Source: G025836975 sp048751585
GTDB lineage: Bacteria > Pseudomonadota > Gammaproteobacteria > Burkholderiales > Burkholderiaceae_B
Reading direction: 5' to 3'
Assembly (NCBI RefSeq): GCF_048751585.1
Contig: NZ_JAZHOB010000001.1
Location: forward strand, 558,001 to 622,000
Length of the DNA stretch: 64,000 nucleotides
Shown: positions 34,722-43,874 of the stretch, in pieces
How positions within the stretch are numbered: position 1 is the stretch's first letter
Layout of the letters: every line of letters starts with the position of its first letter
The notes under the pieces: model-generated
Told to the model about the DNA's origin: nothing
Database searches by the model: none
The model's input: the letters and a program-made list of their open reading frames with translations, nothing else
Position numbers and translations under genes: made by a program

Positions 34722-35416
34722 GGCATGCCGCCCGGATCGTTCAGCTTCCAGCCCTGGCCGTGCACCGTCTCGATGCCGTCGTAGCCAGCCTCCTGCAAGG
34801 CCCTGCGCAATAAATGCACCTGGCTGCGCAGCGCCTCGTCCGAGGGCGGTTCATCGGGCCACAGCGCTTGCTCGAGCCGCCGGCGAGACACCAACCTGCC
34901 TGCATGGCGCAGCAGCAGCTCAAGAATAAGCAGCGATTTGCGCGTCAGGTGGACTGCCTTGCCGCGTACCCGGACCGTTTGCGCCGCCGCGTCGTAAACG
35001 ATGCCTGCGAACTCCGGGACAAGCTCCTGGCAGCCGCCGGACGCATGCCTTAGCATGACCCGCAAGCGCGCCTCGACCTCGGCCAGGGCAAAGGGCTTGA
35101 CCAGGTAATCGTCGGCGCCCAGCTCAAAAGCACCCAGCTTGTCTTCCAGTTGGCCGCGAGCCGTCAGCATCAGGACGGGAAGGTCCGCATGGCGGCTTTT
35201 GCGGATCGCCTGCAACACGCCATAGCCATCCAGCCCCGGCAAGCCGATATCCAGGATGACGGCATCGAATTCGTCCGTCTCCAGCAACCCCAGCGCCGCA
35301 TGGCCGTCATAAGCAGCATCCGGAACAAAGCCCTTGAGCTCAAGATAGCCGTACAGATTCTGCACCACGGTGAAATCGTTTTCCACCAGCAGCACCCGGG
35401 GCTTGATGGCCATCAT
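34718..35416 (-). CDS. OmpR-family response regulator
   Basis: A 232-residue regulator with a receiver domain (phospho-acceptor Asp56 in VILDIGLPG, plus MLTARG and the conserved lysine in DDYLVKPFA) and a C-terminal winged-helix DNA-binding domain containing LTRKSLLILELLLRH and EALRSQVHLLRRAL. The start at 35416 is chosen because the receiver begins at once and AAAGG lies near; an upstream Met at 35452 would overlap the FAD dehydrogenase. It pairs with the kinase at 33378-34721 by a four-base overlap. Targets are unknown. Confidence 0.93.
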   Translation of the reverse strand: MMAIKPRVLLVENDFTVVQNLYGYLELKGFVPDAAYDGHAALGLLETDEFDAVILDIGLPGLDGYGVLQAIRKSRHADLPVLMLTARGQLEDKLGAFELGADDYLVKPFALAEVEARLRVMLRHASGGCQELVPEFAGIVYDAAAQTVRVRGKAVHLTRKSLLILELLLRHAGRLVSRRRLEQALWPDEPPSDEALRSQVHLLRRALQEAGYDGIETVHGQGWKLNDPGGMP

Positions 35417-35451
35417 GGCAGCCTTTAGCGCCCCGCCGTGGCCCGCGCCCA

Positions 35452-36867
35452 TCAGGGCGCCAGCACCTTGCCCGGGTTCATCAATTGATGGGGATCCAGC
35501 ACCTGCTTGATGCGGCGCATGAGCGCCAGCTCGACCGGATCCTTGTACTTGGGCAGGGCATCGCGCTTCAGTTGCCCCACCCCGTGCTCGGCGCTGATCG
35601 ATCCACCGAAACGATGCACGCTGTCATGCACGACTTCGTAGACGTCGTACTGCATGGCAAGAAGCTGGTCTTCGGTATAGGCTTGGCCGCGCGCCACGTT
35701 GTAGTGCAGGTTGCCATCGCCCAGATGGCCAAAGATAACGTGTTCTATGCCGGGGAAATGTTGCTGCAGGGCGGCGTTGGTGGTTGCCACGAACTCGGCC
35801 ATCAGCGACACCGGAATCGATACGTCGTGCTTGATGCTCTTGCCGAAAGCCTTCTCGGCCAGCGGTATGCTTTCGCGCAGATGCCATAGGGCCTTGCTTT
35901 GGCTGATGTTTTCGGCAATGACGGCATCCTGCACCAGGCCCGCCTCGATCGCCTCGCCTACGATGGCCTCGAAGCGTTCGCGGGCATGTTCCGCGCTTTC
36001 GCTGTCGGACAGCTCCAGCAAGGCATACCAGGGTTTGGCGGCCGATTCGCCTTCGAAGGGAATCCGCTGCTGGGGGTAGCATTGGGTGACGCCGTGCAGG
36101 CAGTTGCCCGCGATCAGCTCGAAGCCGGTCAGGGCCGCGCCGAAGCCCTTGCGCGCCGCCGACAGGACCGACACGGCGTCTTCGACCGAATCCAGCGCCA
36201 ACAGGGCGGTGCACTGGGCCACGGGCACGGGATACAGTTTTACCGTGGCCGCCGTGATGATGCCCAGGGTCCCTTCGCTGCCTATGTACAGATTGCGCAA
36301 GTCGTAGCCGGTGTTGTCCTTGCGCAGACCGCGCAGGCCGTGCCAGATATCGCCATCGGCCGTGACAACCTCCAGGCCCAGGACCAGGTCGCGCGCGTTG
36401 CCGTAGCGCAAGACTTGCGTGCCGCCCGCATTGGTGGCCAGGTTGCCGCCCAGCGTGCAACTGCCTTCGGCTGCCAGGCTAAGGGGGAACAGGCGGTCGG
36501 CATCGCGCGCGGCCTGCTGGACCGCCTGCAGGATGCAGCCGGCTTCCACCACCATGGTGTCGTTGTCGGTATCGATGCTGCGTATCGCGCTTAAACGCGT
36601 CAGGGAAATGACCAGCGCGGCCCCGCTGGAATCGGGCGTGGCACCGCCGCACAGGCCCGTGTTGCCGCCCTGCGGAACCATGGGCACCTTGTGCGCGACG
36701 CACCAGCGCACGACCTCGGCCACCTCTTGCGTGGAGCCGGGCTTGACCACGGCCAGCGCCGCGCCGCTATAACGGCCGCGCCAATCGACCGTGTAGGGTT
36801 CGGCATCGCTGCCCGTCAATACATACTGGGAGCCCAGCATCTGAACCAGTTCGTCTAATCGACTCAT
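35452..36867 (-). CDS. FAD-binding D-2-hydroxyacid dehydrogenase (GlcD/D2HGDH family)
   Basis: A 471-residue flavoenzyme of the VAO/PCMH family. The FAD-binding domain (1-220) contains PQGGNTGLCGG, EGSCTLGGNLATNAGGTQVLRYG-type loop and YIGSEGTLGIITA. The C-terminal domain carries the histidines of FGHLGDGNLHYN and AEHGVGQLKR, which bind a metal and substrate. Family members oxidise D-lactate, glycolate or D-2-hydroxyglutarate. The start at 36867 has GAAGG upstream. It is divergent from the phosphomannomutase gene. The specific substrate cannot be told from sequence. Confidence 0.88.
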   Translation of the reverse strand: MSRLDELVQMLGSQYVLTGSDAEPYTVDWRGRYSGAALAVVKPGSTQEVAEVVRWCVAHKVPMVPQGGNTGLCGGATPDSSGAALVISLTRLSAIRSIDTDNDTMVVEAGCILQAVQQAARDADRLFPLSLAAEGSCTLGGNLATNAGGTQVLRYGNARDLVLGLEVVTADGDIWHGLRGLRKDNTGYDLRNLYIGSEGTLGIITAATVKLYPVPVAQCTALLALDSVEDAVSVLSAARKGFGAALTGFELIAGNCLHGVTQCYPQQRIPFEGESAAKPWYALLELSDSESAEHARERFEAIVGEAIEAGLVQDAVIAENISQSKALWHLRESIPLAEKAFGKSIKHDVSIPVSLMAEFVATTNAALQQHFPGIEHVIFGHLGDGNLHYNVARGQAYTEDQLLAMQYDVYEVVHDSVHRFGGSISAEHGVGQLKRDALPKYKDPVELALMRRIKQVLDPHQLMNPGKVLAP

Positions 36868-37013
36868 TGCGCGCCTTCTTTCAAGAAACAAAAACATCTG
36901 CGGACATTATTTTAAGGCTTTACATATCCTTACCGGGCAATTTCCCACGATCAGCGGTGCGCGGCATAATCCACGATAATCATATCCAAGCATCAGTCAT
37001 TCAAGGATACACC

Positions 37014-38405
37014 GTGACCCGTCAACCACCCTTCCCAGCCGCCGTATTCAAAGCCTACGATATTCGCGGCACCGTGCCCGATCAATTGAACGCCGAATTC
37101 GCCCATGGCCTGGGCCTTGCCCTGGCGCAGCGCGCGCGGTCCGAAGGGGTAAGCACGCTGGTGGTGGGATACGACGGCAGGCTAAGCAGTCCGGAGCTGG
37201 CGCAGGGGCTGCAGAACGGCCTGCTGCAAGGTGGCATCGACACCATCGATCTGGGCATGGTTCCCACCCCCGTCGTCTACTTTGCCGCCTACACGCAGCA
37301 TACCGGCTCGGGCGTCGCGATCACCGGCAGCCACAACCCGCCCGACTACAACGGCTTCAAGATGATGATGGACGGAAAGACCCTGTACGGCGATGATATA
37401 CAAAAGCTGTCGCAGGCCATGGCCGCGCCCGAGCCCACCGATGGGATCAAGCCCGGAACCCGGCGCAAGCTGGAACTGCTGGACGCCTATGTCGAGCATA
37501 TCCGCGGCACCATCACCCTTGCTCGCCCCATGAAGATCGCCATCGACTGCGGCAACGGTGTGGGCGGCGCCGTGGCGGCGCGCCTGTACCGGGCTCTGGG
37601 CTGCGAGGTCGACGAACTGTACTGCGAGGTCGACGGCGCCTTCCCCAACCACCATCCCGATCCGGCGGATCCGCATAATCTGCAGGACCTGATCCGGCAC
37701 GTAAAAGAGAACGGCTGCGAGCTGGGCCTGGCCTTCGATGGCGACGCCGACCGGCTGGGCGTGGTCACCCCATCGGGGGAAATCATCTGGCCCGACCGCC
37801 AACTGATCCTGTACGCGCAGGACGTCCTGCAACGCCAACCCGGTTCCACGATTATTTTCGACGTCAAATGCAGCCGCCACGTGGCCCGCGCCATCAAGCA
37901 GGCCGGCGGCAAGCCGCTGATGTGGCAAACCGGCCATTCGATGATCAAGGCCAAGCTGGCCGAAACCGGCGCTCCGCTGGCCGGCGAAATGAGCGGCCAC
38001 ATTTTCTTCAAGGAACGCTGGTTCGGGTTTGACGACGGCCTGTACGCCGGCGCGCGCCTGCTGGAAATCCTGTCCGGCCACGGGCAGCCCTGGACCGTGC
38101 TGGAAGCCTTGCCCAAGGATGTCTCCACGCCCGAGATCAAGCTGGAAATGCAGGAAGGCCAGCCTCACGCCCTGATCGCGCGCCTGCAAAAGGAAGGCCA
38201 GTTTCCCAGCGCCACCAACATCAGCACCATAGACGGCGTGCGCGCCGAATACGCCGACGGCTTCGGCCTGGCGCGCGCCTCCAACACCACGCCCGTCATC
38301 GTATTGCGCTTCGAAGGCGACTCGGCTGAAGATGTGGAACGCATCATGGACGAATTCCGCAAGGCGCTGATTGCGCTGGCGCCCGATATCGCCCTGCCTT
38401 TTTGA
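37014..38405 (+). CDS. Phosphomannomutase/phosphoglucomutase (AlgC-like)
   Basis: A 463-residue alpha-phosphohexomutase, the same length as Pseudomonas AlgC. It starts with GTG at 37014 after AAGGA. The N-terminus FKAYDIRGTVPDQL, the phosphoserine loop ITGSHNPPDYNG (Ser106), the metal loop DGDADRLG and GEMSGHIFFKERWFG are intact. It interconverts hexose 1- and 6-phosphates and so supplies GDP-mannose and UDP-glucose precursors for surface sugars. It is convergent with the polysaccharide operon that begins at 38441, so it may serve the same end product. Confidence 0.93.
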   Translation: MTRQPPFPAAVFKAYDIRGTVPDQLNAEFAHGLGLALAQRARSEGVSTLVVGYDGRLSSPELAQGLQNGLLQGGIDTIDLGMVPTPVVYFAAYTQHTGSGVAITGSHNPPDYNGFKMMMDGKTLYGDDIQKLSQAMAAPEPTDGIKPGTRRKLELLDAYVEHIRGTITLARPMKIAIDCGNGVGGAVAARLYRALGCEVDELYCEVDGAFPNHHPDPADPHNLQDLIRHVKENGCELGLAFDGDADRLGVVTPSGEIIWPDRQLILYAQDVLQRQPGSTIIFDVKCSRHVARAIKQAGGKPLMWQTGHSMIKAKLAETGAPLAGEMSGHIFFKERWFGFDDGLYAGARLLEILSGHGQPWTVLEALPKDVSTPEIKLEMQEGQPHALIARLQKEGQFPSATNISTIDGVRAEYADGFGLARASNTTPVIVLRFEGDSAEDVERIMDEFRKALIALAPDIALPF

Positions 38406-38422
38406 TTGCCGCCGCCGTGGCC

Positions 38423-38442
38423 GACGGCCCTGCTCGGCCGTC
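38423..38442. terminator. Hairpin between convergent phosphomannomutase and glycosyltransferase genes
   Basis: GACGGCC and GGCCGTC pair around a six-base loop in the 35-base gap between two convergent genes, just touching the glycosyltransferase stop codon. No T-run follows, so the terminator call rests on position and stem only. Confidence 0.4.
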
Positions 38443-40786
38443 AGCGGCCGGCCGTCAACACCTGATAGATATCCAGATGGGCCTGCGCCACCTTGCGGAT
38501 GTCGAATTCCCGCTCGGCAAGCCGGCGGCCTTCCGTCCCCATCCCGCGCCGCAGTTCGCCATCCCGGGCCAATCGCAACACGGCCTGTGCCAAGGCCCGC
38601 GCATCGCGCGCGGGCACCAGCAAGCCTGAGACATCCGGCTCGATCGCATCGCGGCAGCCGGGCACATCGGTCGTGACCACGGCGCGGCCGCAGGCCGCCG
38701 CCTCGACCAGCGATTTGGGCAAGCCCTCGCGATAGGAAGGCAGCACGGCAATGTGCGCATCGCCATAAAGCTGCGCGATATCGGATCGCTCGCCCAGGCA
38801 CTGCACCACCCCCTCCCGCCGCCAGCTCTCGAATTGTTCGAGGCTTATGCTGGCTGGATTGCCGGGGTCGGGGCTGCCCGCCAGCACCCAGCGCAAGCCC
38901 GCGGGATCGGACGCGGCCAGGCGCGCCGCTTCGACAAATTCCAATACGCCCTTGTCGCGCAACAGGCGCGCGGCCATGATGGCGACGGGCGGCCCGTCCG
39001 GCTCCGGCCTGGCCTGGAACTCATCCAGGTCCACGCCCGAGCCTCGAATCAGCACGACCTGCTCCGTCCTGACCACGCCCGCCTTGTGCAAGACGTCGCG
39101 ATCGTTCGCATTCTGGAAAATAACCCGGCTGTTGCGATGGCCCAGCGCCAGGCGGTACAGCACGGTCGCGGCAACGCGCAGGAAGTCGACGCCCCGGGCC
39201 GGCCGGGTAAAGATAAAGCCCAGGCCAGAAATGGCGGCGACGTAGGCCGGCACGCCGGCCAGCCTGGCCGCGATGCCTCCATACAGCACCGGCTTGATGG
39301 TGACGGCATGCACGATATGCGGACGCAGTCGGCGAAACAAGGCCCACAACGCATACAGGCTGCCGATTTCCTGAATGGGGTTCTTTCCGCTGCGCGACAT
39401 GGGAATGACATGATGCGCAAGGCCCAGCTCGACAATTCGGGCAACCGACGGGCCGTCCATGGTCGCCACATGCACGTCATAGCCTTCATCCCGGGCGCGC
39501 AAGGCCAGGGGCAGGCGATGCGACAGGAAAAAAGCGGGATTGTTCACCACGAACAACAGGCGGCGGGCCGACGCGCCCTGCCCCTCCGGCGCCAAGCCGC
39601 CAGGCCCTGCGCGCCGCGGAAAATCGGCTGCCAGCCGGCGCCACACCGCATGATAGCCATCGACCATGGCTTCCAGGCTGAACAGGCTGCCCACGCGCTC
39701 CCGGCCTTTCGCAATGCGTTCCGCATGATCCGCCGTGCCCAGCGCTTGCACCGCCTGGCCGATGGCCGCCGACAGGGCGGCCGCATTCTGCGCGGGCGCC
39801 AGCCAGCCCGCGCCGCCCAGGATCATGGCGGCGTCGCCGACATCGGTCGCCACGCAGGCGACCCCGCTGGCCATGGCTTCGGCCACCACATTGGGGAACC
39901 CCTCGGCCCGGCTGGACAGCACATGCACATCCAGCCCATTCATCAAGCCGGGCACATCGTCCTGGCGTCCCATCAGGATGACCTTGTCGCGTATACCGTG
40001 GCCATTCAAAAGCCGCATCAATTCGGCGTTGGATTCATCCATCCCATGGCCGATCAGAACGCAGCGCATCGCCGGAAAATGTTGGGCGCTGAGCGCGAAT
40101 GCCGCCAACAGGTTCGCGTGATCCTTCAGGGGATTCCATCGCGCCACGCTGCCAATGACCGGCGCGTCGGCCGGCACGCCCCATTGCGTCCGGACGGCCG
40201 TGCGCGCCTGTGCATCGGCGCGCCAACGCGAAAGATCGTAGCCGTTGGGAATGACCAGCATCCTGTCCGCGCGGTAGCCCCATTGACGGTGGCGCTGAGC
40301 GGCGTTTTCCGCACAGGAGACAATGACCGCCGGCACCCGGCCCGACAAGCGGGCGCACAGCCACGAAAACAGGCGGGCGGACTTGCTGCCTTTATGAAGG
40401 TCGGCGCCCGAGTTGCGTATGCCCCAGGACACGGCCTTGATGCCTGCCAGGCGCGCAACGATGCCGCCGATCAGATCCGCGTGGTACATCCAGGTCTGGA
40501 CCACATCGGGATTCAGTTCGCGCAAAAGGCGGTACATGCGCCAAAGACCCTTGGCCATGCCGGCCGGGCTGCCCATATGCAATGTGTGGACCGGAATGCC
40601 CGCCTCGCGCAGGCGGGGCCCGAACACGCCCGCGTCGCCCATGGAAACAACATGATGATGATCGGGCTGGGAGGGGGCGGCCACGAGGCGATGCAAGACC
40701 GTTTCCGCACCGCCCTGGCCCAGGCCGGAAATAATATGCACCACCTGCAAAGGCGCATCTTCCGGCTTGTTGTCCCTTGCGCTCAT
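38441..40786 (-). CDS. Tandem fusion of two GT4-family glycosyltransferases
   Basis: A 781-residue cytoplasmic protein with two complete GT-B glycosyltransferase modules. Module 1 (about 13-390) has IISGLGQGGAETVLHRL, SVARWNPLKDHANLL and the EX7E motif SRAEGFPNVVAEAMASG. A linker (390-407) leads to module 2 (about 408-781), with FVVNNPAFFLSHRLPLA, AARLLRDKGVLEFVEAA and SYREGLPKSLVEAAACG. Both nucleotide-sugar sites look functional, so one polypeptide may add two successive sugars. The start at 40786 is set by ATGA overlap with the upstream glycosyltransferase; a frame running to 41146 only overlaps that gene. It is the last gene of the polysaccharide operon. Confidence 0.9.
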   Translation of the reverse strand: MSARDNKPEDAPLQVVHIISGLGQGGAETVLHRLVAAPSQPDHHHVVSMGDAGVFGPRLREAGIPVHTLHMGSPAGMAKGLWRMYRLLRELNPDVVQTWMYHADLIGGIVARLAGIKAVSWGIRNSGADLHKGSKSARLFSWLCARLSGRVPAVIVSCAENAAQRHRQWGYRADRMLVIPNGYDLSRWRADAQARTAVRTQWGVPADAPVIGSVARWNPLKDHANLLAAFALSAQHFPAMRCVLIGHGMDESNAELMRLLNGHGIRDKVILMGRQDDVPGLMNGLDVHVLSSRAEGFPNVVAEAMASGVACVATDVGDAAMILGGAGWLAPAQNAAALSAAIGQAVQALGTADHAERIAKGRERVGSLFSLEAMVDGYHAVWRRLAADFPRRAGPGGLAPEGQGASARRLLFVVNNPAFFLSHRLPLALRARDEGYDVHVATMDGPSVARIVELGLAHHVIPMSRSGKNPIQEIGSLYALWALFRRLRPHIVHAVTIKPVLYGGIAARLAGVPAYVAAISGLGFIFTRPARGVDFLRVAATVLYRLALGHRNSRVIFQNANDRDVLHKAGVVRTEQVVLIRGSGVDLDEFQARPEPDGPPVAIMAARLLRDKGVLEFVEAARLAASDPAGLRWVLAGSPDPGNPASISLEQFESWRREGVVQCLGERSDIAQLYGDAHIAVLPSYREGLPKSLVEAAACGRAVVTTDVPGCRDAIEPDVSGLLVPARDARALAQAVLRLARDGELRRGMGTEGRRLAEREFDIRKVAQAHLDIYQVLTAGR

Positions 40787-41922
40787 CCAACCACCTTGTC
40801 CTCTTGCGGAACGAACGGCCTGGCCTTGGCCATGACTTCGTCCCAGCGCAGCAGTATCTCGGGCAAGCCGTAGCGCTCCTGCACGGAGGCGGCGGCGTGC
40901 CGGCCCATGACATCGCGCAAGGTGGAATCGTCCATAAGCTGCGCCATCGCGCGGCACAAGGCCGGCTGATCGCCCAGGGGCGTCAGCAACGCGTACTTGC
41001 CGTCCTGGCTGAGCTCCCTGGGGCCGCTGGGGCAATCCACGGTGACGCAGGCGCGCCCCAGCGCCATGGCTTCCAGCAGCACATTGGGAAAACCCTCCAC
41101 CTGAGAGGTCAGCACGAAAATATCGGCCTTGGCCATTTCCTGCCACGGCTGCTCCGTGCGGCCCGGCAATGAAATGCGGGACGCCAGGCCGGTGTCCTGG
41201 ATTTGCTGCATCAGTTCATCGCGCTGCGGCCCTTCGCCCCATATGGCCAGATCCCAATCGGGATAATCGTTGGCCAGCGCCGCGAAGGCCTGGATCAGGG
41301 CATCGAAGCGCTTGAACGGAACCAGCCGGCCCATTCCCAGGACAAGGCGCCGGGCGGCGACGGGCGCCGAGGGAGCGATAGCAAGGTCGCGCAGGTCGGG
41401 GGGAAGAGGGTTGGGCACGACCAGCAGTTCCTTCGCCCGCGGGACCATCTGCCTGAATGCGTCGACGCTGTCCTGCGACTGCAGGACCACGGCGTTCGCC
41501 CATGGATAGCTGAAGCGCCGCAAACGCTGCAGGAAAGTGCCCGCGCTGCTGCTGAATGCCGGATTGGTCCGTTCGCAGACGATGACCGGAACCCCCAGCC
41601 CGCGGGTGGCGAACAAGACCACCACATTGACATTGGTCAGGAAGGAAACAATGACGTCGGGATTGGTTTCCCGGACCAGCCGCCGGATGGCGAACCATTT
41701 GCTTAAGGACGGCAAGAGCGTGCGGCCCAGCCATCCCATGCGGTCGGCCAGCCAGATCAGCCGGACGGCGGGGTTCAGGCTGTAGAAGCAACTGCCCTTC
41801 TTCGTGTAGGTGGGCACCAGCGTAACGGAATCGCCGCGCCGGGCCCAGCCGCTTGCCAGCGTGGCGGCAACGCGTTCGGCGCCGCCCGCATGCATGGAAC
41901 TGACAAAGAACAGTATTCTCAT
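40783..41922 (-). CDS. GT4-family glycosyltransferase
   Basis: A 379-residue retaining glycosyltransferase. The N-terminal domain opens ILFFVSSMHAGGAERVAATLA, a pattern seen in enzymes adding N-acetylhexosamines (PglH/PglJ type). The C-terminal domain has MGRLVPFKRFDALIQAF and the EX7E motif SQVEGFPNVLLEAMALG, followed by DCPSGPREL. AAGGGAT precedes the ATG. It is two bases after asnB and overlaps the tandem fusion gene, so these three are translationally linked. Donor and acceptor are unknown; UDP-GalNAc or UDP-GalNAcA are likely donors given wbpO and wbpP upstream. Confidence 0.92.
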   Translation of the reverse strand: MRILFFVSSMHAGGAERVAATLASGWARRGDSVTLVPTYTKKGSCFYSLNPAVRLIWLADRMGWLGRTLLPSLSKWFAIRRLVRETNPDVIVSFLTNVNVVVLFATRGLGVPVIVCERTNPAFSSSAGTFLQRLRRFSYPWANAVVLQSQDSVDAFRQMVPRAKELLVVPNPLPPDLRDLAIAPSAPVAARRLVLGMGRLVPFKRFDALIQAFAALANDYPDWDLAIWGEGPQRDELMQQIQDTGLASRISLPGRTEQPWQEMAKADIFVLTSQVEGFPNVLLEAMALGRACVTVDCPSGPRELSQDGKYALLTPLGDQPALCRAMAQLMDDSTLRDVMGRHAAASVQERYGLPEILLRWDEVMAKARPFVPQEDKVVG

Positions 41923-41924
41923 GG

Positions 41925-43838
41925 CTATCCCTTCGTGGTATTGCTCTTATTCCTATCCAGCCAGGCTTGCGTCATCAAGATGCTCCACAAGTGCGTGCCC
42001 CAATCGTGACTGCCGCGTTGGTGCTCCTCCCATTTGCGCACGATGGGCTCCGCATGGAACAGTCCATCGCGGCGCAATCGCGCGGGGTCGAGCAAGGCGG
42101 CTCCCCAGTCCTTCAAGGGACCGCGCAGCCATGCCGCCACCGGTACCGAAAAACCCTTCTTGGGACGGTCCACCAATTCGCGCGGAACATAACGGTACAG
42201 CAACTGGCGCAGCAGCCATTTCCCTTTTCCGCCCCGAACTTTGTAGCCCAGCGGCAGGCTTTGCGCAAATTCAAATACGCGATGGTCTATCATCGGCACG
42301 CGGGTTTCCAGGCTGGCGGCCATCGCCGCCCTATCCACCTTCACCAGTATGTCGTCAGGCAGGTAAGTCTGCGCATCCAGCAGCATCATATGCTCGAACA
42401 GGCCGTCCCGCGGCGGCGCGTCGAACAGCGTCGCCGGCAGGTCGGCGCCTATCAATGCCTGGGCCGGCTGCTTCCAGTACGTCACGAACTGCTGGTAGAA
42501 CGCCCCGGCATGCGCCGCCCCCAATACTTCGGCCAATTTTTCCAGTTGGTCGCGCACATGGCTGGCGGGCATCAGGCCCGCGCCCGCCCGGGCCGCCATC
42601 GCCATCGGGCCGCGCAGCGCGGCAGGCACGGCTTGGCGCTTGTCCCACCAGCGCTGTGCGCGGAAGTAGCGGGAATAGCCGCCGAACAGCTCGTCCCCGC
42701 CATCGCCCGAAAGCGCCACGGTTACGTGCCGGCGCGCCATGCGCGCAACCAGCGCCGTGGGTATCTGCGACGAATCGGCAAAGGGCTCATCGTACATGGC
42801 CGCCAGTTCCGGCACCACTGCCAGCGCGTCCTGGGCGCTGACATAGAGCTCGGTATGCGAGGTTCCCAGGTGAGCCGCAACGGCCTTGGCATGCTCGGCC
42901 TCGTTGAAGGCCGGATCGTCGAATCCGATGGAGAAGGTCTTGACAGGCTGCGTGCCGGCCTTTTGCATAAGCGCCGCCACCACCGATGAATCGATGCCGC
43001 CGGACAGGAAGGCGCCCAGGCCCACGTCCGAGATCATCTGCCCTTTGACGGCCGTTCCCAGCACCGCGTCCAGCGCATCGACGGCCTTGTCGTCCGAATC
43101 GAAAGACAAGGGACGCTCCATCGCCTGCCGCCTGGCCTCCTGGACCGACCAGTACGAATGCGCGGGCGGCAGGGCCGCCTGATGCAATTGCGACTCGGAC
43201 AGCGTCAACCATGAGCCCGGCGCCAGCTTGCCGATACCGCTGTATATGCTGTAGGGAGCGGGAATATAGTTGTGGCGCAGCAGCAGCGACAAAGCCTTGC
43301 GGTCCAGTTCCTGGCCGAAACCGGGAACACCGTCCAGCGCTTTCAGTTCAGAGGTGAACACAAAATTGCGTCCGGCGAAGCCCAGGTACAAGGGCTTCTC
43401 GCCCAGGCGGTCGCGCATCAGCGTCAATTCGCGCTCCTGGCGGTCCCACAATGCCATGGCGAACATGCCGACGGCGGATTTCAGGGTGTCCTGGATGCCC
43501 CATGCGGCCAAAGCGGCCAGGATGGTCTCGGTATCGGAATGGCCGCGCCAGGCCGGCGCCCGCTCTTGCGCCTCGAGCCGCGAACGCAGGTCGAGGTGAT
43601 TGTAGATTTCGCCGTTCAATACCAGCACATAGCGGCCGCAGGCCGATACCATGGGCTGATGGCCGGCGGGTGTCAGATCGAGTATGGCCAGCCGGACGTG
43701 GCCCAGGGCCAGCCCCGCGCCCTCGTCCTCCCAATAGCCTTCGCTATCGGGCCCGCGATGCCGCATGCGGCGGCACCCGCCGCTTATCAGCGCGCGCTTG
43801 TCAGGCAAGCCGCCCCAGATCCCCACGATTCCACACAT
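41925..43838 (-). CDS. Asparagine-synthase-type amidotransferase (WbpS-like)
   Basis: A 637-residue glutamine-dependent amidotransferase. Cys2 (MCGIVGIWGG) is the glutaminase nucleophile, with LNGEIYNH and GHSDTETIL completing that domain (1-210). The synthetase domain has the PP-loop LSGGIDSSVVAAL and SGDGGDELFGGYSRYF. It could make asparagine, but it lies between glycosyltransferase genes in a cluster with UDP-GalNAcA synthesis. In P. aeruginosa O6 the similar-sized WbpS is thought to amidate the uronic acid to GalNAcAN. The same role is proposed here. The active-site residues do not by themselves separate the two functions. Confidence 0.9.
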   Translation of the reverse strand: MCGIVGIWGGLPDKRALISGGCRRMRHRGPDSEGYWEDEGAGLALGHVRLAILDLTPAGHQPMVSACGRYVLVLNGEIYNHLDLRSRLEAQERAPAWRGHSDTETILAALAAWGIQDTLKSAVGMFAMALWDRQERELTLMRDRLGEKPLYLGFAGRNFVFTSELKALDGVPGFGQELDRKALSLLLRHNYIPAPYSIYSGIGKLAPGSWLTLSESQLHQAALPPAHSYWSVQEARRQAMERPLSFDSDDKAVDALDAVLGTAVKGQMISDVGLGAFLSGGIDSSVVAALMQKAGTQPVKTFSIGFDDPAFNEAEHAKAVAAHLGTSHTELYVSAQDALAVVPELAAMYDEPFADSSQIPTALVARMARRHVTVALSGDGGDELFGGYSRYFRAQRWWDKRQAVPAALRGPMAMAARAGAGLMPASHVRDQLEKLAEVLGAAHAGAFYQQFVTYWKQPAQALIGADLPATLFDAPPRDGLFEHMMLLDAQTYLPDDILVKVDRAAMAASLETRVPMIDHRVFEFAQSLPLGYKVRGGKGKWLLRQLLYRYVPRELVDRPKKGFSVPVAAWLRGPLKDWGAALLDPARLRRDGLFHAEPIVRKWEEHQRGSHDWGTHLWSILMTQAWLDRNKSNTTKG

Positions 43839-43874
43839 AATCCGCTCGCTTACGTGCCCGTATGCCGGGCCGCG

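Noticed and set aside
37182..38801. 539-codon minus-strand frame opposite the phosphomannomutase
   Set aside because: Antisense of a clear AlgC-like gene and overlaps the glycosyltransferase end; no conserved motif.
40787..41146. In-frame N-terminal extension of the tandem glycosyltransferase up to 41146
   Set aside because: It lies wholly inside the upstream glycosyltransferase in another frame and has low-complexity Arg/Gly/Ala composition; the ATG at 40786 fits the ATGA overlap.
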